From positions 5,456,001 to 5,520,000 of the forward strand of contig NZ_CP055481.1 of assembly GCF_013705725.1 (NCBI RefSeq): a stretch of 64,000 bases of DNA, read 5' to 3'. Source of the stretch: Klebsiella sp. RHBSTW-00484. GTDB taxonomy: Bacteria; Pseudomonadota; Gammaproteobacteria; Enterobacterales; Enterobacteriaceae. The position numbers and the translations under genes were made by a program. The notes under the pieces are model-generated. The model made no database searches. It had not been told where the DNA came from and saw only the letters and a program-made list of their open reading frames with translations. The stretch's first letter is position 1, and each line of letters opens with the position of its first letter. This document shows positions 1 to 9,033 of the stretch, one piece after another.

Positions 1-86
1 TAATCCGTCAGACCGGTAACACGACCGCCCGGCGCGATGACTTTCTCGCCAAAATCTGGAACACTGCTCGTATAACGCTCCTTCAT
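1..86 (-). CDS. Possible 5' end of an unidentified gene running off the left edge
   Basis: An open frame begins with ATG at 86 and reads leftward to the window edge without a stop, giving 28 residues that start MKERYTSSVPDFGEKV. A GAGG about ten bases upstream of the ATG could be a ribosome binding site. I do not recognise the peptide. The start would lie only 38 bases from the start of the divergent methyltransferase gene, which leaves little room for two promoters, so this may be a chance frame. Confidence 0.25.
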   Translation of the reverse strand, partial: MKERYTSSVPDFGEKVIAPGGRVTGLTD

Positions 87-124
87 GAATGGGAACCTCA
101 GGCCGCCGGAACGGATATTTTCTG

Positions 125-703
125 ATGACAATCAATTACTACCAGCAGAACGCTGACAACTTTGTAGCTTCAACCGTGGCTGTCGATATGACCTCTCTTT
201 ACGCGCCTTTTATCGGGGCGATTAAACCGAACGGACTGATCCTGGATGCCGGATGCGGCTCCGGGCGCGATGCAAAAGCCTTTGCGGATATGGGCTATCG
301 GGTCGAAGCTTTTGATGCTTCACCAGCAATGGTTGAGCGAGCAGCGCAATTTAGCGGGCTGGCCGTGCGTCAGGCGACCTTTCAAAGCATCACGGAAAGT
401 GCGCGTTATGATGGCATCTGGTGCTGCGCTTCGCTGTTGCACGTTCCCGCCGACGAACTCGACGGGGTGATGCGCAAACTGGCTACGGCCCTTAAACCGG
501 GCGGCATCTGGTACGTCTCATTCAAATACGGTTCAGGCGAGCGAGAAAAGGAGGGTCGGCGTTTTACCGATCTCGACGAAGCGGGTCTGACGGCTCTGGT
601 CGAACAGCAGGCGGATATCCGTATCGCCAAAATGTGGCAGACAGTGGATAAGCGCCCGGAACGGAACGAAATCTGGCTCAACGCGCTGTTGCTTAAAAGC
701 TGA
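125..703 (+). CDS. Class I SAM-dependent methyltransferase, small
   Basis: This 192-residue protein is predicted to be a cytoplasmic methyltransferase using S-adenosylmethionine; the substrate is unknown. The SAM-binding motif I is clear at about residues 40-48 (LDAGCGSGRD), followed by an acidic end of strand beta-2 (VEAFDAS) and a motif IV-like segment (YDGIWCCASLLHVP). The frame could start at 89, but the ATG at 125 begins the family-like sequence MTINYYQQNADNF and is preferred; neither start has a strong ribosome binding site. It is followed by a hairpin and then ahr. Similar small methyltransferases are common in enterobacteria, and no neighbour explains its target. Confidence 0.75.
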   Translation: MTINYYQQNADNFVASTVAVDMTSLYAPFIGAIKPNGLILDAGCGSGRDAKAFADMGYRVEAFDASPAMVERAAQFSGLAVRQATFQSITESARYDGIWCCASLLHVPADELDGVMRKLATALKPGGIWYVSFKYGSGEREKEGRRFTDLDEAGLTALVEQQADIRIAKMWQTVDKRPERNEIWLNALLLKS

Positions 704-709
704 ATTATC

Positions 710-745
710 AAGATAACTTCTCCTTTGCGGAGAGGTCATCTTGCG
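710..745 (+). terminator. Hairpin after the methyltransferase gene
   Basis: Arms CAAGAT and ATCTTG enclose a second stem TCTCC/GGAGA around a short TTTGC loop, starting a few bases after the methyltransferase stop. There is no T-run after the stem, so this could be an mRNA 3'-end structure rather than a classical intrinsic terminator. Confidence 0.4.
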
Positions 746-854
746 CAATCTCAACCCCCCCTTCCCCCCTCCTTCTGCCAAGCGTCCCCTCGCCTCATGC
801 TCTACACTTCCTTGTTAACGATGCCAAAACTACGCCAAACCCAAGGAATCTGTT

Positions 855-1877
855 ATGAGCACTATTAAAAGTTACGCCGCCAAAGAAGCGGGCGCCGATC
901 TGTCGCTATGGGAGTACGATGCCGGCGACCTCAAGCCGGAAGATGTCGAAGTGCAGGTGGAGTACTGCGGGATCTGCCACTCTGACCTGTCGATGATTGA
1001 CAACGAATGGGGCATGTCGAGCTATCCGCTGGTCGCTGGTCACGAGGTGATTGGCCGCGTGGCGGCGCTGGGCAGCGCGGCGCAGGAGAAGGGCCTTAAA
1101 ATCGGCCAGAAAGTAGGTATCGGCTGGACGGCGCGCAGCTGTGGCCACTGCGATGCCTGCATCAGCGGCAACCAGATCAACTGTCTGGAAGGATCGGTCC
1201 CGACCATCATTAACCGTGGAGGCTTCGCCGATAAGCTACGCGCCGACTGGCAATGGGTGATCCCGCTGCCGGAAAACGTCGATATCGAATCCGCCGGACC
1301 GATGCTCTGCGGCGGCATTACCGTCTTCAAACCGCTGCTGATGCATCACGTCACGGCAAACAGCCGCGTCGGAGTGATCGGCATTGGCGGCCTCGGCCAT
1401 ATCGCCATCAAGCTGCTGCACGCGATGGGCGCGGAAGTCACCGCCTTTAGCTCAAACCCAACGAAAGAGCAGGAAGTGCTGGCGATGGGCGCCGATCGCG
1501 TCGTAAACAGCCGCGATCCTGAAGCCTTAAAAGCGCTGGCCGGGCAGTTCGACCTGATCATCAACACCGTTGCCGTCGACCTCGACTGGCAGCCGTACTT
1601 TGAAGCGCTGGCGTACGGCGGCAACTTCCACACCGTCGGTGCGGTAATGAAGCCTTTCCCGGTCCCCGCCTTTACCCTGATCGGTGGCGACCGCAGCATC
1701 TCTGGTTCGGCTACCGGTAACCCGTCCGAGCTGCGCAAGCTGATGAAATTTGCCGGACGCAGCAAAGTCGCACCGACCACCGAGCTGTTCCCGATGTCGC
1801 AAATCAACGAAGCGCTGAAGCACGTTCGCGAGGGCAAAGCTCGCTACCGCGTGGTGCTGAAAGCCGACTTCTCATGA
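855..1877 (+). CDS. ahr: NADPH-dependent aldehyde reductase Ahr (YjgB), zinc alcohol dehydrogenase
   Basis: This 340-residue medium-chain zinc dehydrogenase is a close relative of E. coli Ahr (YjgB, 339 aa), which reduces a broad range of aldehydes to alcohols with NADPH in the cytoplasm. The catalytic zinc site begins at CGICHSD (Cys38), with GHEVIGRV after it. The structural zinc cysteines lie in [16 protein letters not shown] (about residues 94-109), and the nucleotide-binding glycine motif is GIGGLG. The ATG at 855 follows an AAGGA ribosome binding site. In E. coli the gene also lies at this end of the yjgR region, so the locus is syntenic although the genes between differ. Confidence 0.95.
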   Translation: MSTIKSYAAKEAGADLSLWEYDAGDLKPEDVEVQVEYCGICHSDLSMIDNEWGMSSYPLVAGHEVIGRVAALGSAAQEKGLKIGQKVGIGWTARSCGHCDACISGNQINCLEGSVPTIINRGGFADKLRADWQWVIPLPENVDIESAGPMLCGGITVFKPLLMHHVTANSRVGVIGIGGLGHIAIKLLHAMGAEVTAFSSNPTKEQEVLAMGADRVVNSRDPEALKALAGQFDLIINTVAVDLDWQPYFEALAYGGNFHTVGAVMKPFPVPAFTLIGGDRSISGSATGNPSELRKLMKFAGRSKVAPTTELFPMSQINEALKHVREGKARYRVVLKADFS

Positions 1878-1960
1878 TATCCGTGACAGGGGCGTGACCT
1901 GAACGCTCCTGACTCAGGACTTCACCGCCGGGCGGCCCGTCTGCCCGGTATTTCGCCCTC

Positions 1961-1978
1961 TGGTCATTAAACCGTCAT
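1961..1978 (+). promoter_or_regulatory. Candidate Pho box upstream of the ugp-like/gpdQ operon
   Basis: The 18 bases read TGGTCAT-TAAA-CCGTCAT: two 7-base units resembling the PhoB half-site CTGTCAT, spaced 11 bases apart by an A/T spacer. This is the classical Pho-box geometry. It lies 78 bases before the first permease start. PhoB control is known for the E. coli ugp operon and would fit a phosphate-scavenging role here. The assignment rests on sequence match and context only. Confidence 0.6.
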
Positions 1979-2055
1979 CTCCCCGCCATCCTTTTGCAGT
2001 CAATCCTTCTCAAAATCCGGGCTTCTACAAACGCCTGAACGAGACGTCTGCCACC

Positions 2056-2928
2056 ATGAGAAAAACCTGGCTCCCCTGGCTGATACTGTCGCCTTCCCTG
2101 TTGTTTTTATTGCTGTTTACCTGGTTCCCGCTGGGGCGTTCGGTCTATGACAGCCTGTTCGATACCCGCATGGTCAGCGATGGCGGCCAGTATGTCGGGC
2201 TGGAGAACTTCAGCCGCCTGTTCGCCGATAGCGTCTTCTGGCAATCGCTGGTGAATAACCTGCTTTATATCCTGCTGACGGTAGTGCCGGGCGTGACCCT
2301 CGCCCTGCTGCTGGCGGTCTCCCTGACCGAGAACCACCGCGTCAACCGCTGGCTGCGCACCGCCTTCTTCTTCCCGATGATTATCCCGATGGTCAGCTCC
2401 GCCGCGCTATGGCTGTTTATCTTTATGCCCGGCCTTGGCCTGCTCGATCTCTATCTGGCGAAGCTGTTCGGCCCGCTAAATAACAACTGGCTGGGGCGTA
2501 GCAATAGCGCGCTGCTGGCGCTGTCGCTGATTGGCGTATGGAAGTTCGCCGGTTACTACATGCTGTTTTTCCTTGCCGGACTGCAAAGCATCCCGGCATC
2601 GACGCGCGAAGCGGCGATAATGGAAGGCGCCACCCGCACGCAGGTGTTCTTTAAAGTGACGCTGCCGCTGCTGCGCCCGACCCTGAGCTTCGTCATTACC
2701 ACAGCGCTGATTTATTCCATCACCCAGATAGATCACGTGGCGGTGATGACCCGCGGTGGGCCGGATAACGCCACCACCGTGCTGCTCTACTACATCCAGA
2801 ATCTCGCCTGGGATACCCATGATTTAGGTAAAGCCTCCGCCGCTACCTTCCTGACGCTGGCCGGGCTGTTCGCCTTCTCGCTGATTAACCTCAAACTGCT
2901 GGAGAAAGGAGCGCACTATGAGCGCTGA
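2056..2928 (+). CDS. ABC transporter permease, UgpA-like
   Basis: This 290-residue inner-membrane permease belongs to the MalF/UgpA family, with about six hydrophobic helices beginning directly at the N-terminus (WLPWLILSPSLLFLLLF). The EAA loop that docks on the ATPase is visible at REAAIMEGATRTQVFFKVTLP (about residues 185-205). It is the first gene of a five-gene operon, overlaps the next permease gene by 11 bases, and should pair with it to form the channel of an importer. The linked gpdQ points to a glycerophosphodiester or glycerol-3-phosphate substrate, but the sequence cannot separate this from other sugar-phosphate permeases. Confidence 0.85.
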   Translation: MRKTWLPWLILSPSLLFLLLFTWFPLGRSVYDSLFDTRMVSDGGQYVGLENFSRLFADSVFWQSLVNNLLYILLTVVPGVTLALLLAVSLTENHRVNRWLRTAFFFPMIIPMVSSAALWLFIFMPGLGLLDLYLAKLFGPLNNNWLGRSNSALLALSLIGVWKFAGYYMLFFLAGLQSIPASTREAAIMEGATRTQVFFKVTLPLLRPTLSFVITTALIYSITQIDHVAVMTRGGPDNATTVLLYYIQNLAWDTHDLGKASAATFLTLAGLFAFSLINLKLLEKGAHYER

Positions 2929-3805
2929 AATCTCGCCGCTGGTGCTACGTTCGCAGAGCACATCACGCCCGCTATGGCTGCGCCTGCGCCGCTCGCAACC
3001 CTTTACGCTCACGGTATTAATGTGCTGCCTGGCGCTACTGTGGGTGAGCCCATTTTTATGGATGCTGTCGACCTCGTTCAGCGCCACTACCTTCGGCGAG
3101 GATATGGCCTCCCTGCTGCCCCGGTTACCGCTGACGCTGGATAACTTTCGCGATGCCTGGGCCAGCGCTGACTGGCTGAGCCTCTACGCCAACACCATTA
3201 TCTTCACCTTCGGCACCTTCTTTGTGCAGCTGTTGACCATCACCACCGCCGGCTACGTCTTCGCCTGCCACGAATTTCGCGGCAAGAAGACGCTATTCCT
3301 GATGTTCCTCGTTCAGTTGATGATCATGCCGGTGGTGATGATGGTGCCGAACATGCTGACCCTGAAAACCTTCGGCCTGCTCAATACCCTTACCGGGGTG
3401 ATGATGCCCTACTTCACCTCGGCATTCGGCGTGTTCCTGATGCGTCAGGCGTTCCTCGCCATTCCCAAAGAGCTGGAGGAGGCGGCACTGATGGAGGGCT
3501 GTCGTTGGTGGCAGGTGTTGTTTCGCGTGCTGCTGCCGATGTCCTGGCCGTCGGTGCTGGCCTTCGCCACCGTCAGCATTACCTACCACTGGAACGAATA
3601 TCTGTGGCCGCTAATGATGCTTAACGACCCGGATAAACAGGTGCTGACCGTGGGGCTGGTCTCCTTCGCTATGGGTGCAGAATCCGGCGGTCAGTGGGGC
3701 ATCATCGGTGCCGGAACGCTGATGGTCTGCCTGCCGCTGATGCTGGCATTCATCCTTTTCCAGAAACAGTTCCTGCGAAGCTTCGGCTTCTCCGGGATCA
3801 AATAA
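2918..3805 (+). CDS. ABC transporter permease, UgpE-like
   Basis: This is the second permease subunit, 295 residues, of the MalG/UgpE family. A cytoplasmic N-terminus of about 30 residues is followed by six predicted membrane helices. The EAA motif reads [21 protein letters not shown] (about residues 187-207). Its ATG at 2918 lies inside the end of the preceding gene and is served by AAAGGAG just upstream, which suggests translational coupling. GpdQ follows after ten bases. Together with the ATPase and binding protein downstream it completes a type I importer. Confidence 0.85.
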   Translation: MSAEISPLVLRSQSTSRPLWLRLRRSQPFTLTVLMCCLALLWVSPFLWMLSTSFSATTFGEDMASLLPRLPLTLDNFRDAWASADWLSLYANTIIFTFGTFFVQLLTITTAGYVFACHEFRGKKTLFLMFLVQLMIMPVVMMVPNMLTLKTFGLLNTLTGVMMPYFTSAFGVFLMRQAFLAIPKELEEAALMEGCRWWQVLFRVLLPMSWPSVLAFATVSITYHWNEYLWPLMMLNDPDKQVLTVGLVSFAMGAESGGQWGIIGAGTLMVCLPLMLAFILFQKQFLRSFGFSGIK

Positions 3806-3815
3806 GGAGTTATTC

Positions 3816-4640
3816 ATGCTGTTAGCGCAAATTTCCGATACTCATTTCCGCAGCCACGGTAAGAAGCTGTACGGCTTTATTGACGTTAACGCCGCCAACG
3901 CCGACGTGGTTTCCCAGCTAAATGCCCTGCAGGAGCGCCCGGACGCGGTGGTGATTAGCGGCGATATCGTCAACTGCGGCCGCCCGGAAGAGTATCAGGC
4001 CGCTCGCCAGATCCTCGGCAGCCTGAACTATCCGCTGTATCTCATTCCCGGAAATCACGACGATAAAGCGCTGTTTCTGGAATACCTGCATCCGCTGTGC
4101 CCGCAGCTCGGCACCGACGCGCAAAACATGCATTACGCGGTAGACGATTTTGCCACTCGCCTGCTGTTTATCGACTCCAGCCGGGCGGGAACGTCGAAAG
4201 GCTGGCTGACCGACGAGACCATCAAGTGGCTGGAAGCCCAGCTGTTCGATGGCGGCGATAAACCGGCGACGGTATTTATGCATCATCCGCCGCTGCCGCT
4301 GGGCAACGCGCAGATGGACCCTATCGCCTGCGAGAACGGCCACCGTCTGCTGGGGCTGGTTGAGCGCTTCCCGTCGCTGACGCGCATTTTCTGCGGCCAT
4401 AACCATAGCCTGACCATGACGCAATATCGCCAGACCATCATCTCCACCATTCCGGGAACCGTCCACCAGGTGCCCTATTTTCATGAAGATACCCGTCCGT
4501 ATTACGACCTCTCCCCGGCGTCGTGCTTGATGCATCGCCAGGTGGGCGAACAGTGGGTGAGCTACCAGCATCCGCTGACCCACTACGCCGGACCGTGGAT
4601 GTACGACGAAAATATCAGTTGCCCAACGGAAGATCGCTAA
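3816..4640 (+). CDS. gpdQ: Glycerophosphodiesterase GpdQ, binuclear metallophosphoesterase
   Basis: This 274-residue enzyme matches, in length and nearly throughout as I recall it, GpdQ of Klebsiella (Enterobacter) aerogenes. That enzyme hydrolyses glycerophosphodiesters and many other phosphodi- and monoesters at a binuclear metal centre. All known metal ligands are in register: Asp8 and His10 (SDTH), Asp50 (SGD), Asn80 (GNHDD), His156 (MHHPP), His195 and His197 (GHNH). The gene starts ten bases after the permease gene with AAGGAG in the gap, and the ATPase gene starts five bases after it. Its place inside a Ugp-type importer operon indicates that the imported substrate is a glycerophosphodiester, cleaved in the cytoplasm to glycerol phosphate and an alcohol. 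Confidence 0.93.
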   Translation: MLLAQISDTHFRSHGKKLYGFIDVNAANADVVSQLNALQERPDAVVISGDIVNCGRPEEYQAARQILGSLNYPLYLIPGNHDDKALFLEYLHPLCPQLGTDAQNMHYAVDDFATRLLFIDSSRAGTSKGWLTDETIKWLEAQLFDGGDKPATVFMHHPPLPLGNAQMDPIACENGHRLLGLVERFPSLTRIFCGHNHSLTMTQYRQTIISTIPGTVHQVPYFHEDTRPYYDLSPASCLMHRQVGEQWVSYQHPLTHYAGPWMYDENISCPTEDR

Positions 4641-4645
4641 TCGCC

Positions 4646-5719
4646 ATGCTTAGTCTGCAAAACATCAGTAAACAGTTTGACGGAAAACCGGCCCTTAGCG
4701 CCCTGTCGCTGGATATTCACGACGGGGAATTCGTTGTGCTGGTAGGCCCGTCCGGCTGCGGTAAAAGCACGCTGTTGCGTCTACTTGCCGGACTGGAGCC
4801 GGTCAGCGAGGGGGAGATCTGGCTGCATGATGAGAACATCACCGAAATGTCGCCCAGAGAGCGCAATTTCGCGATGATCTTCCAGAATTATGCCCTCTTC
4901 CCACATCTGTCGGTACGCGACAACATCACCTTCGGCATGAAGGTACGCAAAGAGGAGAAAACTAGCTGGCAGCCGCGGGTGGATAGAGTCGCGCAGATGC
5001 TGCAACTGGATACCTTGCTGGAGCGAAAACCGGCGAAACTTTCCGGCGGCCAGCGGCAGCGGGTGGCGATGGCGCGGGCGATTGTGCGCAATCCGCGCCT
5101 GTTCCTGATGGATGAGCCGCTCTCCAACCTCGATGCCCGCCTGCGCAGCGAAGTGCGCGACAGCATTATGGACCTCCACCAGCAGCTCAAAACCAGCACC
5201 GTCTATGTGACTCACGACCAGACGGAAGCGATGTCGATGGCCGACCGCATTGTAGTGATGAATGGCGGCCACGTGCAGCAGGTCGGGCGACCGGAGTATC
5301 TCTACGCCAACCCGGCCAATCTGTTTGTTGCCGGGTTTATTGGCTCCCCGGCGATGAATCTGCTCTCACTGCCCTGTGCTGACGGTGAGGTACTGCTCGG
5401 CGAACAGCGTCATCCGCTGCCGTCGCGCTACCGCGAAGAGTCCCAGGTATGGTTAGGCATTCGTCCTGAACATATCAGCGATCGCGTGGAGGAAAGCCAT
5501 TTGTGCCTGCCCGCCACCGTGCTGCAACGAGAACTGATGGGAGCGGATTATCTCCTCCACATCAGCACCCCCATCGGCACTTTACGCTTTAGCCGCCGTC
5601 ATCGCGGCGCGGTGCCGGAGAAAGGCGATTCGCTGCTCCTCGGCTTTTCGCCCGGCGATATTCATCTTTTTCATGCTGAGAAACAGCATAATTTACTCCA
5701 GGAGATTGACCATGTTTAG
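4646..5719 (+). CDS. ABC transporter ATP-binding protein, UgpC-like
   Basis: This 357-residue ATPase is the same size as E. coli UgpC (356 aa) and belongs to the MalK/UgpC group. It has Walker A GPSGCGKST (residues 34-42), the signature LSGGQRQR, Walker B LFLMDEP, the switch histidine in VYVTHDQTEAMSMADR, and a C-terminal TOBE-type regulatory domain. An in-frame start at 4523 would add 41 residues that lie inside gpdQ and look nothing like the family, so the ATG at 4646 is chosen. It energises the importer formed by the two permeases and overlaps the binding-protein gene by eight bases. Confidence 0.9.
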   Translation: MLSLQNISKQFDGKPALSALSLDIHDGEFVVLVGPSGCGKSTLLRLLAGLEPVSEGEIWLHDENITEMSPRERNFAMIFQNYALFPHLSVRDNITFGMKVRKEEKTSWQPRVDRVAQMLQLDTLLERKPAKLSGGQRQRVAMARAIVRNPRLFLMDEPLSNLDARLRSEVRDSIMDLHQQLKTSTVYVTHDQTEAMSMADRIVVMNGGHVQQVGRPEYLYANPANLFVAGFIGSPAMNLLSLPCADGEVLLGEQRHPLPSRYREESQVWLGIRPEHISDRVEESHLCLPATVLQRELMGADYLLHISTPIGTLRFSRRHRGAVPEKGDSLLLGFSPGDIHLFHAEKQHNLLQEIDHV

Positions 5720-7022
5720 GCCCTTGGCGACCATCACCGTCAGCCTTAGCCTCGCCCTGAGCGGCGCGGCGCTGGCGAAAGAGAAGATCGATTTCATGTT
5801 TCCAGCGCCGGTGGACGGCAAGCTGACCATGGAGATGACCCGCGTCATTAAGCAATTCAACGAGTCGCAGCAGGCCGTGGAAGTGCGCGGGATCTTTACC
5901 GGCAATTATGACACCACCAAGATCAAAGCCGAATCCGCGCAGAAGGCCGGGCAGCCGCCTGCGCTGGTGATTATGTCCGCCAACTTCACCACCGATCTGG
6001 CGCTGAAAGATGAGATTCGGCCGATGGACGAACTGTTCCAGTATGGCGATCAAAAAGCGGGAGATTTTCTGGTGAAGGAGTTCTGGCCTGCGATGCATAA
6101 AAACGCCCAGGTCATGGGCACCACCTATGCGATCCCGTTCCATAACTCGACGCCGATCCTCTATTACAACAAAACGATGTTCGATCAGGCCGGGATCAAA
6201 CAACCGCCGCAGACCTGGGCCGAGCTGCTGGCTGACGCCAAAAAGCTGACCGACGAAAGCAAAGGCCAGTGGGGGATCATGCTGCCGTCGACTAACGATG
6301 ATTATGGCGGCTGGATCTTCTCGGCACTGGTTCGCGCCAACGGCGGTAAATACTTTAATGAAGATTATCCGGGCGAAGTGTATTACAACTCACCGACCAC
6401 CATCGGCGCCCTGCGCTTCTGGCAGAACCTGGTTTATAAAGACAAGGTAATGCCTTCCGGCGTGCTGAATTCGAAACAGATCAGCGCCAGCTTCTTCTCC
6501 GGCAAAGTCGGGATGGCGATGCTGAGCACCGGCGCGCTGGGTTTTATGCGCGAGAACAGCAAAGATTTTGAGCTGGGCGTGGCGATGCTACCGGCCAAAG
6601 AGCAGCGGGCAGTGCCAATCGGCGGTGCCAGCCTGGTGAGCTTTAAGGGTATCAACGATGCGCAAAAGAAAGCGGCGTATCAGTTCCTGACGTATCTGGT
6701 TAGCCCGCAAGTTAACGGTGCCTGGAGCCGCTTTACCGGTTACTTCTCGCCGCGTAAAGCCGCCTACAATACGTCGGAAATGAAGGCGTATTTGCAGCAG
6801 GACCCGCGAGCAGCTATTGCCCTTGAGCAGTTGAAGTATGCCCATCCGTGGTACTCCACCTGGGAGACCGTTGCCGTGCGTAAGGCAATGGAAAACCAGC
6901 TGGCGGCAGTGGTGAACGATGCAAAAGTCACCCCGGAAGTAGCCGTGCAGGCGGCACAGAAAGAAGCCGATGCGCTGATGAAACCGTATGTGGATAAGAC
7001 CGCGCTGGCGGAAGTGAAGTAA
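5712..7022 (+). CDS. ABC transporter periplasmic substrate-binding protein, UgpB-like
   Basis: This 436-residue binding protein is of the UgpB/MalE type (E. coli UgpB is 438 aa). The N-terminus is a standard Sec signal, with hydrophobic core ITVSLSLALSGAA and cleavage expected after residue 22 (ALA). The ATG at 5712 follows CAGGAGA and overlaps the ATPase stop, so translation is probably coupled. Sequence such as MGTTYAIPFHNSTPILYYNKTMF is typical of UgpB-like proteins. It should capture glycerol-3-phosphate or its diesters in the periplasm. Unusually, the binding-protein gene is last in this operon, whereas in the canonical ugpBAECQ operon it is first. Confidence 0.88.
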   Translation: MFRPLATITVSLSLALSGAALAKEKIDFMFPAPVDGKLTMEMTRVIKQFNESQQAVEVRGIFTGNYDTTKIKAESAQKAGQPPALVIMSANFTTDLALKDEIRPMDELFQYGDQKAGDFLVKEFWPAMHKNAQVMGTTYAIPFHNSTPILYYNKTMFDQAGIKQPPQTWAELLADAKKLTDESKGQWGIMLPSTNDDYGGWIFSALVRANGGKYFNEDYPGEVYYNSPTTIGALRFWQNLVYKDKVMPSGVLNSKQISASFFSGKVGMAMLSTGALGFMRENSKDFELGVAMLPAKEQRAVPIGGASLVSFKGINDAQKKAAYQFLTYLVSPQVNGAWSRFTGYFSPRKAAYNTSEMKAYLQQDPRAAIALEQLKYAHPWYSTWETVAVRKAMENQLAAVVNDAKVTPEVAVQAAQKEADALMKPYVDKTALAEVK

Positions 7023-7026
7023 GTCT

Positions 7027-7068
7027 TCCCCCTCACCCTAACCCTCTCCCCGATGGGGAGAGGGTACC
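7027..7068. repeat. Dispersed CCCTCTCCCC/GGGGAGAGGG hairpin repeat
   Basis: The perfect inverted repeat CCCTCTCCCC...GGGGAGAGGG (7042-7064) follows the tract CCCTCACCCTAA. A near-identical copy lies at 52453-52489 after nrdD. This is a short dispersed intergenic repeat seen in many enterobacteria, and here it may also shape the 3' end of the ugp-like operon mRNA. Confidence 0.7.
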
Positions 7069-7133
7069 GTTCAGCGCAGCTTATTCATCTCAGCGCGATT
7101 GGGCAATTTACGAAAGGATTCAGGATGTGAGAC

Positions 7134-7168
7134 AGGAAAAAAAGCAGGCCATACGAGGTATGGCCTGT
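7134..7168 (-). terminator. Intrinsic terminator of the iolE-H-G-D operon
   Basis: Read leftward, stem CAGGCCATAC / GTATGGCCTG with a three-base loop (7145-7167) is followed by a run of seven T. It begins 15 bases after the iolE stop. Confidence 0.85.
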
Positions 7169-7182
7169 AAGTGAAACAACGA

Positions 7183-8082
7183 TTAGATTCCTGCCGTTTC
7201 GCGGATATATTTACGTGCTTTTACTGCGTATTCGAATGGGTTAGCCAGCGCCGGATCCTGCTCGGCCTCAACCACCATCCAGCCTTTGTAGCCATGCTCG
7301 TCCAGCAGTTTGAACACCGGACGGAAATCAATGACGCCATCACCCGGAACGGTGAAGGTACCTTTCTTCACGCCATCAAGGAAAGAGAGCCCTTCGCGGC
7401 GCACCTGCTCAATCACCGGCGGACGTACATCTTTCAGGTGCACGTGGTTAATACGCGGCAGATATTTTTTCAGGATCGCCAGCATCGGCTCCTCGCCGCC
7501 TTCGGAATACCAGGCGTGACCGGTGTCGTACAGCAGGAAGACTTTGTCATCCACCAGCGACATAAACTTGTCGATCTCTTCTGTCGTCTGGATACCGGTG
7601 CCCATATGGTGGTGCAGGCAGACCTGCATGCCTTTTTCTGCCGCCAGGCGACCAAGCGTATTGTAGCCTTCCGCAACCTGTTGCCACTCTTGTTCGCTAA
7701 AGCACGGTTTCGCATTGCCAAGAATCGGTTTTTCCAGACCCTGGATGCTGCCGCTCTGCTCGGAACAGCCAATCACTTTTGCGCCCATCGCATGAAGGAA
7801 GTTCATGTGGTTGACGAATTCATCAATGGTTTTTTCCCGCTGCCCGTCGGCAAAAAAAGTACTAAACCAGGCGTTGCAAATCTGAATGCCGCGGATATCC
7901 AGCATCGGCTTGAGAACCGCCGGATCGCGTGGATATTTGCTGCCGACTTCACTACCGGTAAAGCCTGCCAGCGCCATTTCGCTGACGATTTGCTGGAAAG
8001 TATTTTCGCTGCCCAGCTCCGGCATGTCGTCGTTAGTCCAACCAATCGGGGCGATAGCCAGTTTCACGTTATCTTTGTTCAT
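7183..8082 (-). CDS. iolE: Myo-inosose-2 dehydratase IolE
   Basis: IolE removes water from 2-keto-myo-inositol (scyllo-inosose) to give 3D-trihydroxycyclohexane-1,2-dione, the second step of inositol catabolism in the cytoplasm. The 299-residue protein is a TIM-barrel of the AP-endonuclease-2/xylose-isomerase superfamily, of usual family length, opening with [18 protein letters not shown]. Metal-site-type motifs include [16 protein letters not shown] and HVHLKDVR. It is the last gene of the leftward operon iolD-G-H-E and lies 25 bases after iolH. Confidence 0.93.
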   Translation of the reverse strand: MNKDNVKLAIAPIGWTNDDMPELGSENTFQQIVSEMALAGFTGSEVGSKYPRDPAVLKPMLDIRGIQICNAWFSTFFADGQREKTIDEFVNHMNFLHAMGAKVIGCSEQSGSIQGLEKPILGNAKPCFSEQEWQQVAEGYNTLGRLAAEKGMQVCLHHHMGTGIQTTEEIDKFMSLVDDKVFLLYDTGHAWYSEGGEEPMLAILKKYLPRINHVHLKDVRPPVIEQVRREGLSFLDGVKKGTFTVPGDGVIDFRPVFKLLDEHGYKGWMVVEAEQDPALANPFEYAVKARKYIRETAGI

Positions 8083-8107
8083 AGTAGGGGGCTCCTGCCG
8101 CTACGCC

Positions 8108-8992
8108 TTATCGGCGCAGCAATTCACGTTCGATGAGTTCACGGGTTTCCACTGCCTGGTATTTCATTTTTTCCGGGTAGCCGAACAGAGAGGTAGCCAC
8201 AATCGGCTCACCGCCGACCTTGAAGGTCTGCTCGGCAAATTTCATGTCGCGCAAGGTACGGAACAGCGCGTCGAAATCGACATCCCCTTCCCCGACGCCC
8301 ACGTGCTGGTGAACGACGGCATCCACTCCCGGCGGATTAACGATATAGCGGCAATGTTTTGTATGGTTGCGGGTATCAGCAATCAGCACATGAGAAAGAT
8401 CGCTTCCCGCGTAGCGCAGCATCTTCTCAACGTCACCCACACCTTTGTCATAGAAGAAGGTATGCGGAACGCTGTAGACGTACTTAACGTTATCGCTACG
8501 GAACGACTTCACAATATCGACGGTTTCGTTGTTCTCTTCGCAGAAGTCCCACGGATGCGCCTGGATTTCAACGCGGATACCTTCACGTTCAAAAATCGGC
8601 AATAGCTCTTCCATGGAGCGATAGAACATCTCATCGCAAATCTCTGGCTGATTAGGATCGCCGGAGAACTCGGTGTTGATCACCTGTACACCCATTTCAA
8701 CCGCAATTTCGATCAGTCGTTTCCAGTTTTTCACTGCAGCCTGACGGCGCAGCTCATCCGGACCGGACCAGCGATAAACGCAGATAAATGAAGAGAGCTC
8801 CACGCCGGTTTCACGCAGCGCCTGCTTGTACTCAGCCATAATCTCCCGGCTGGCACGCGGGTGCTTGTAAAACGGGTTAATCTGCGGATGCGGCGATTGT
8901 TCAATGTACTTGTAGCCCCACTCCGCCACCTGGTGGACCATCCGGGTGACCCCGAGGTCTTTAATTACATCAACATCAAAGGCAATTTTCAT
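8108..8992 (-). CDS. iolH: Sugar phosphate isomerase/epimerase-family protein, IolH-like
   Basis: This 294-residue TIM-barrel protein of the xylose-isomerase-like superfamily sits between iolG and iolE. Conserved segments include IEQSPHPQINPFYKHP, INTEFSGDPNQP and EIQAHPWDFCEE. The B. subtilis counterpart at this operon position is IolH; in Salmonella annotation one of two IolI-type paralogues corresponds. Its exact reaction is not established, and an accessory isomerase or epimerase role on inositol stereoisomers or intermediates is inferred. A second, different family member (iolI) lies at 18380. Confidence 0.8.
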   Translation of the reverse strand: MKIAFDVDVIKDLGVTRMVHQVAEWGYKYIEQSPHPQINPFYKHPRASREIMAEYKQALRETGVELSSFICVYRWSGPDELRRQAAVKNWKRLIEIAVEMGVQVINTEFSGDPNQPEICDEMFYRSMEELLPIFEREGIRVEIQAHPWDFCEENNETVDIVKSFRSDNVKYVYSVPHTFFYDKGVGDVEKMLRYAGSDLSHVLIADTRNHTKHCRYIVNPPGVDAVVHQHVGVGEGDVDFDALFRTLRDMKFAEQTFKVGGEPIVATSLFGYPEKMKYQAVETRELIERELLRR

Positions 8993-9033
8993 CGTCGTTA
9001 CCTGTGCAAAGAAATTCCGTCAGCGAAGCGTGC

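Noticed and set aside
704-854. Possible tRNA gene next to ahr, since leuX lies beside yjgB in E. coli
   Set aside because: No cloverleaf or CCA-ending sequence is visible in the ahr flanks inside this window.
7171-8136. A 321-codon open frame opposite iolE
   Set aside because: It is the complement of iolE and overlaps its terminator; iolE has full family motifs and operon context.
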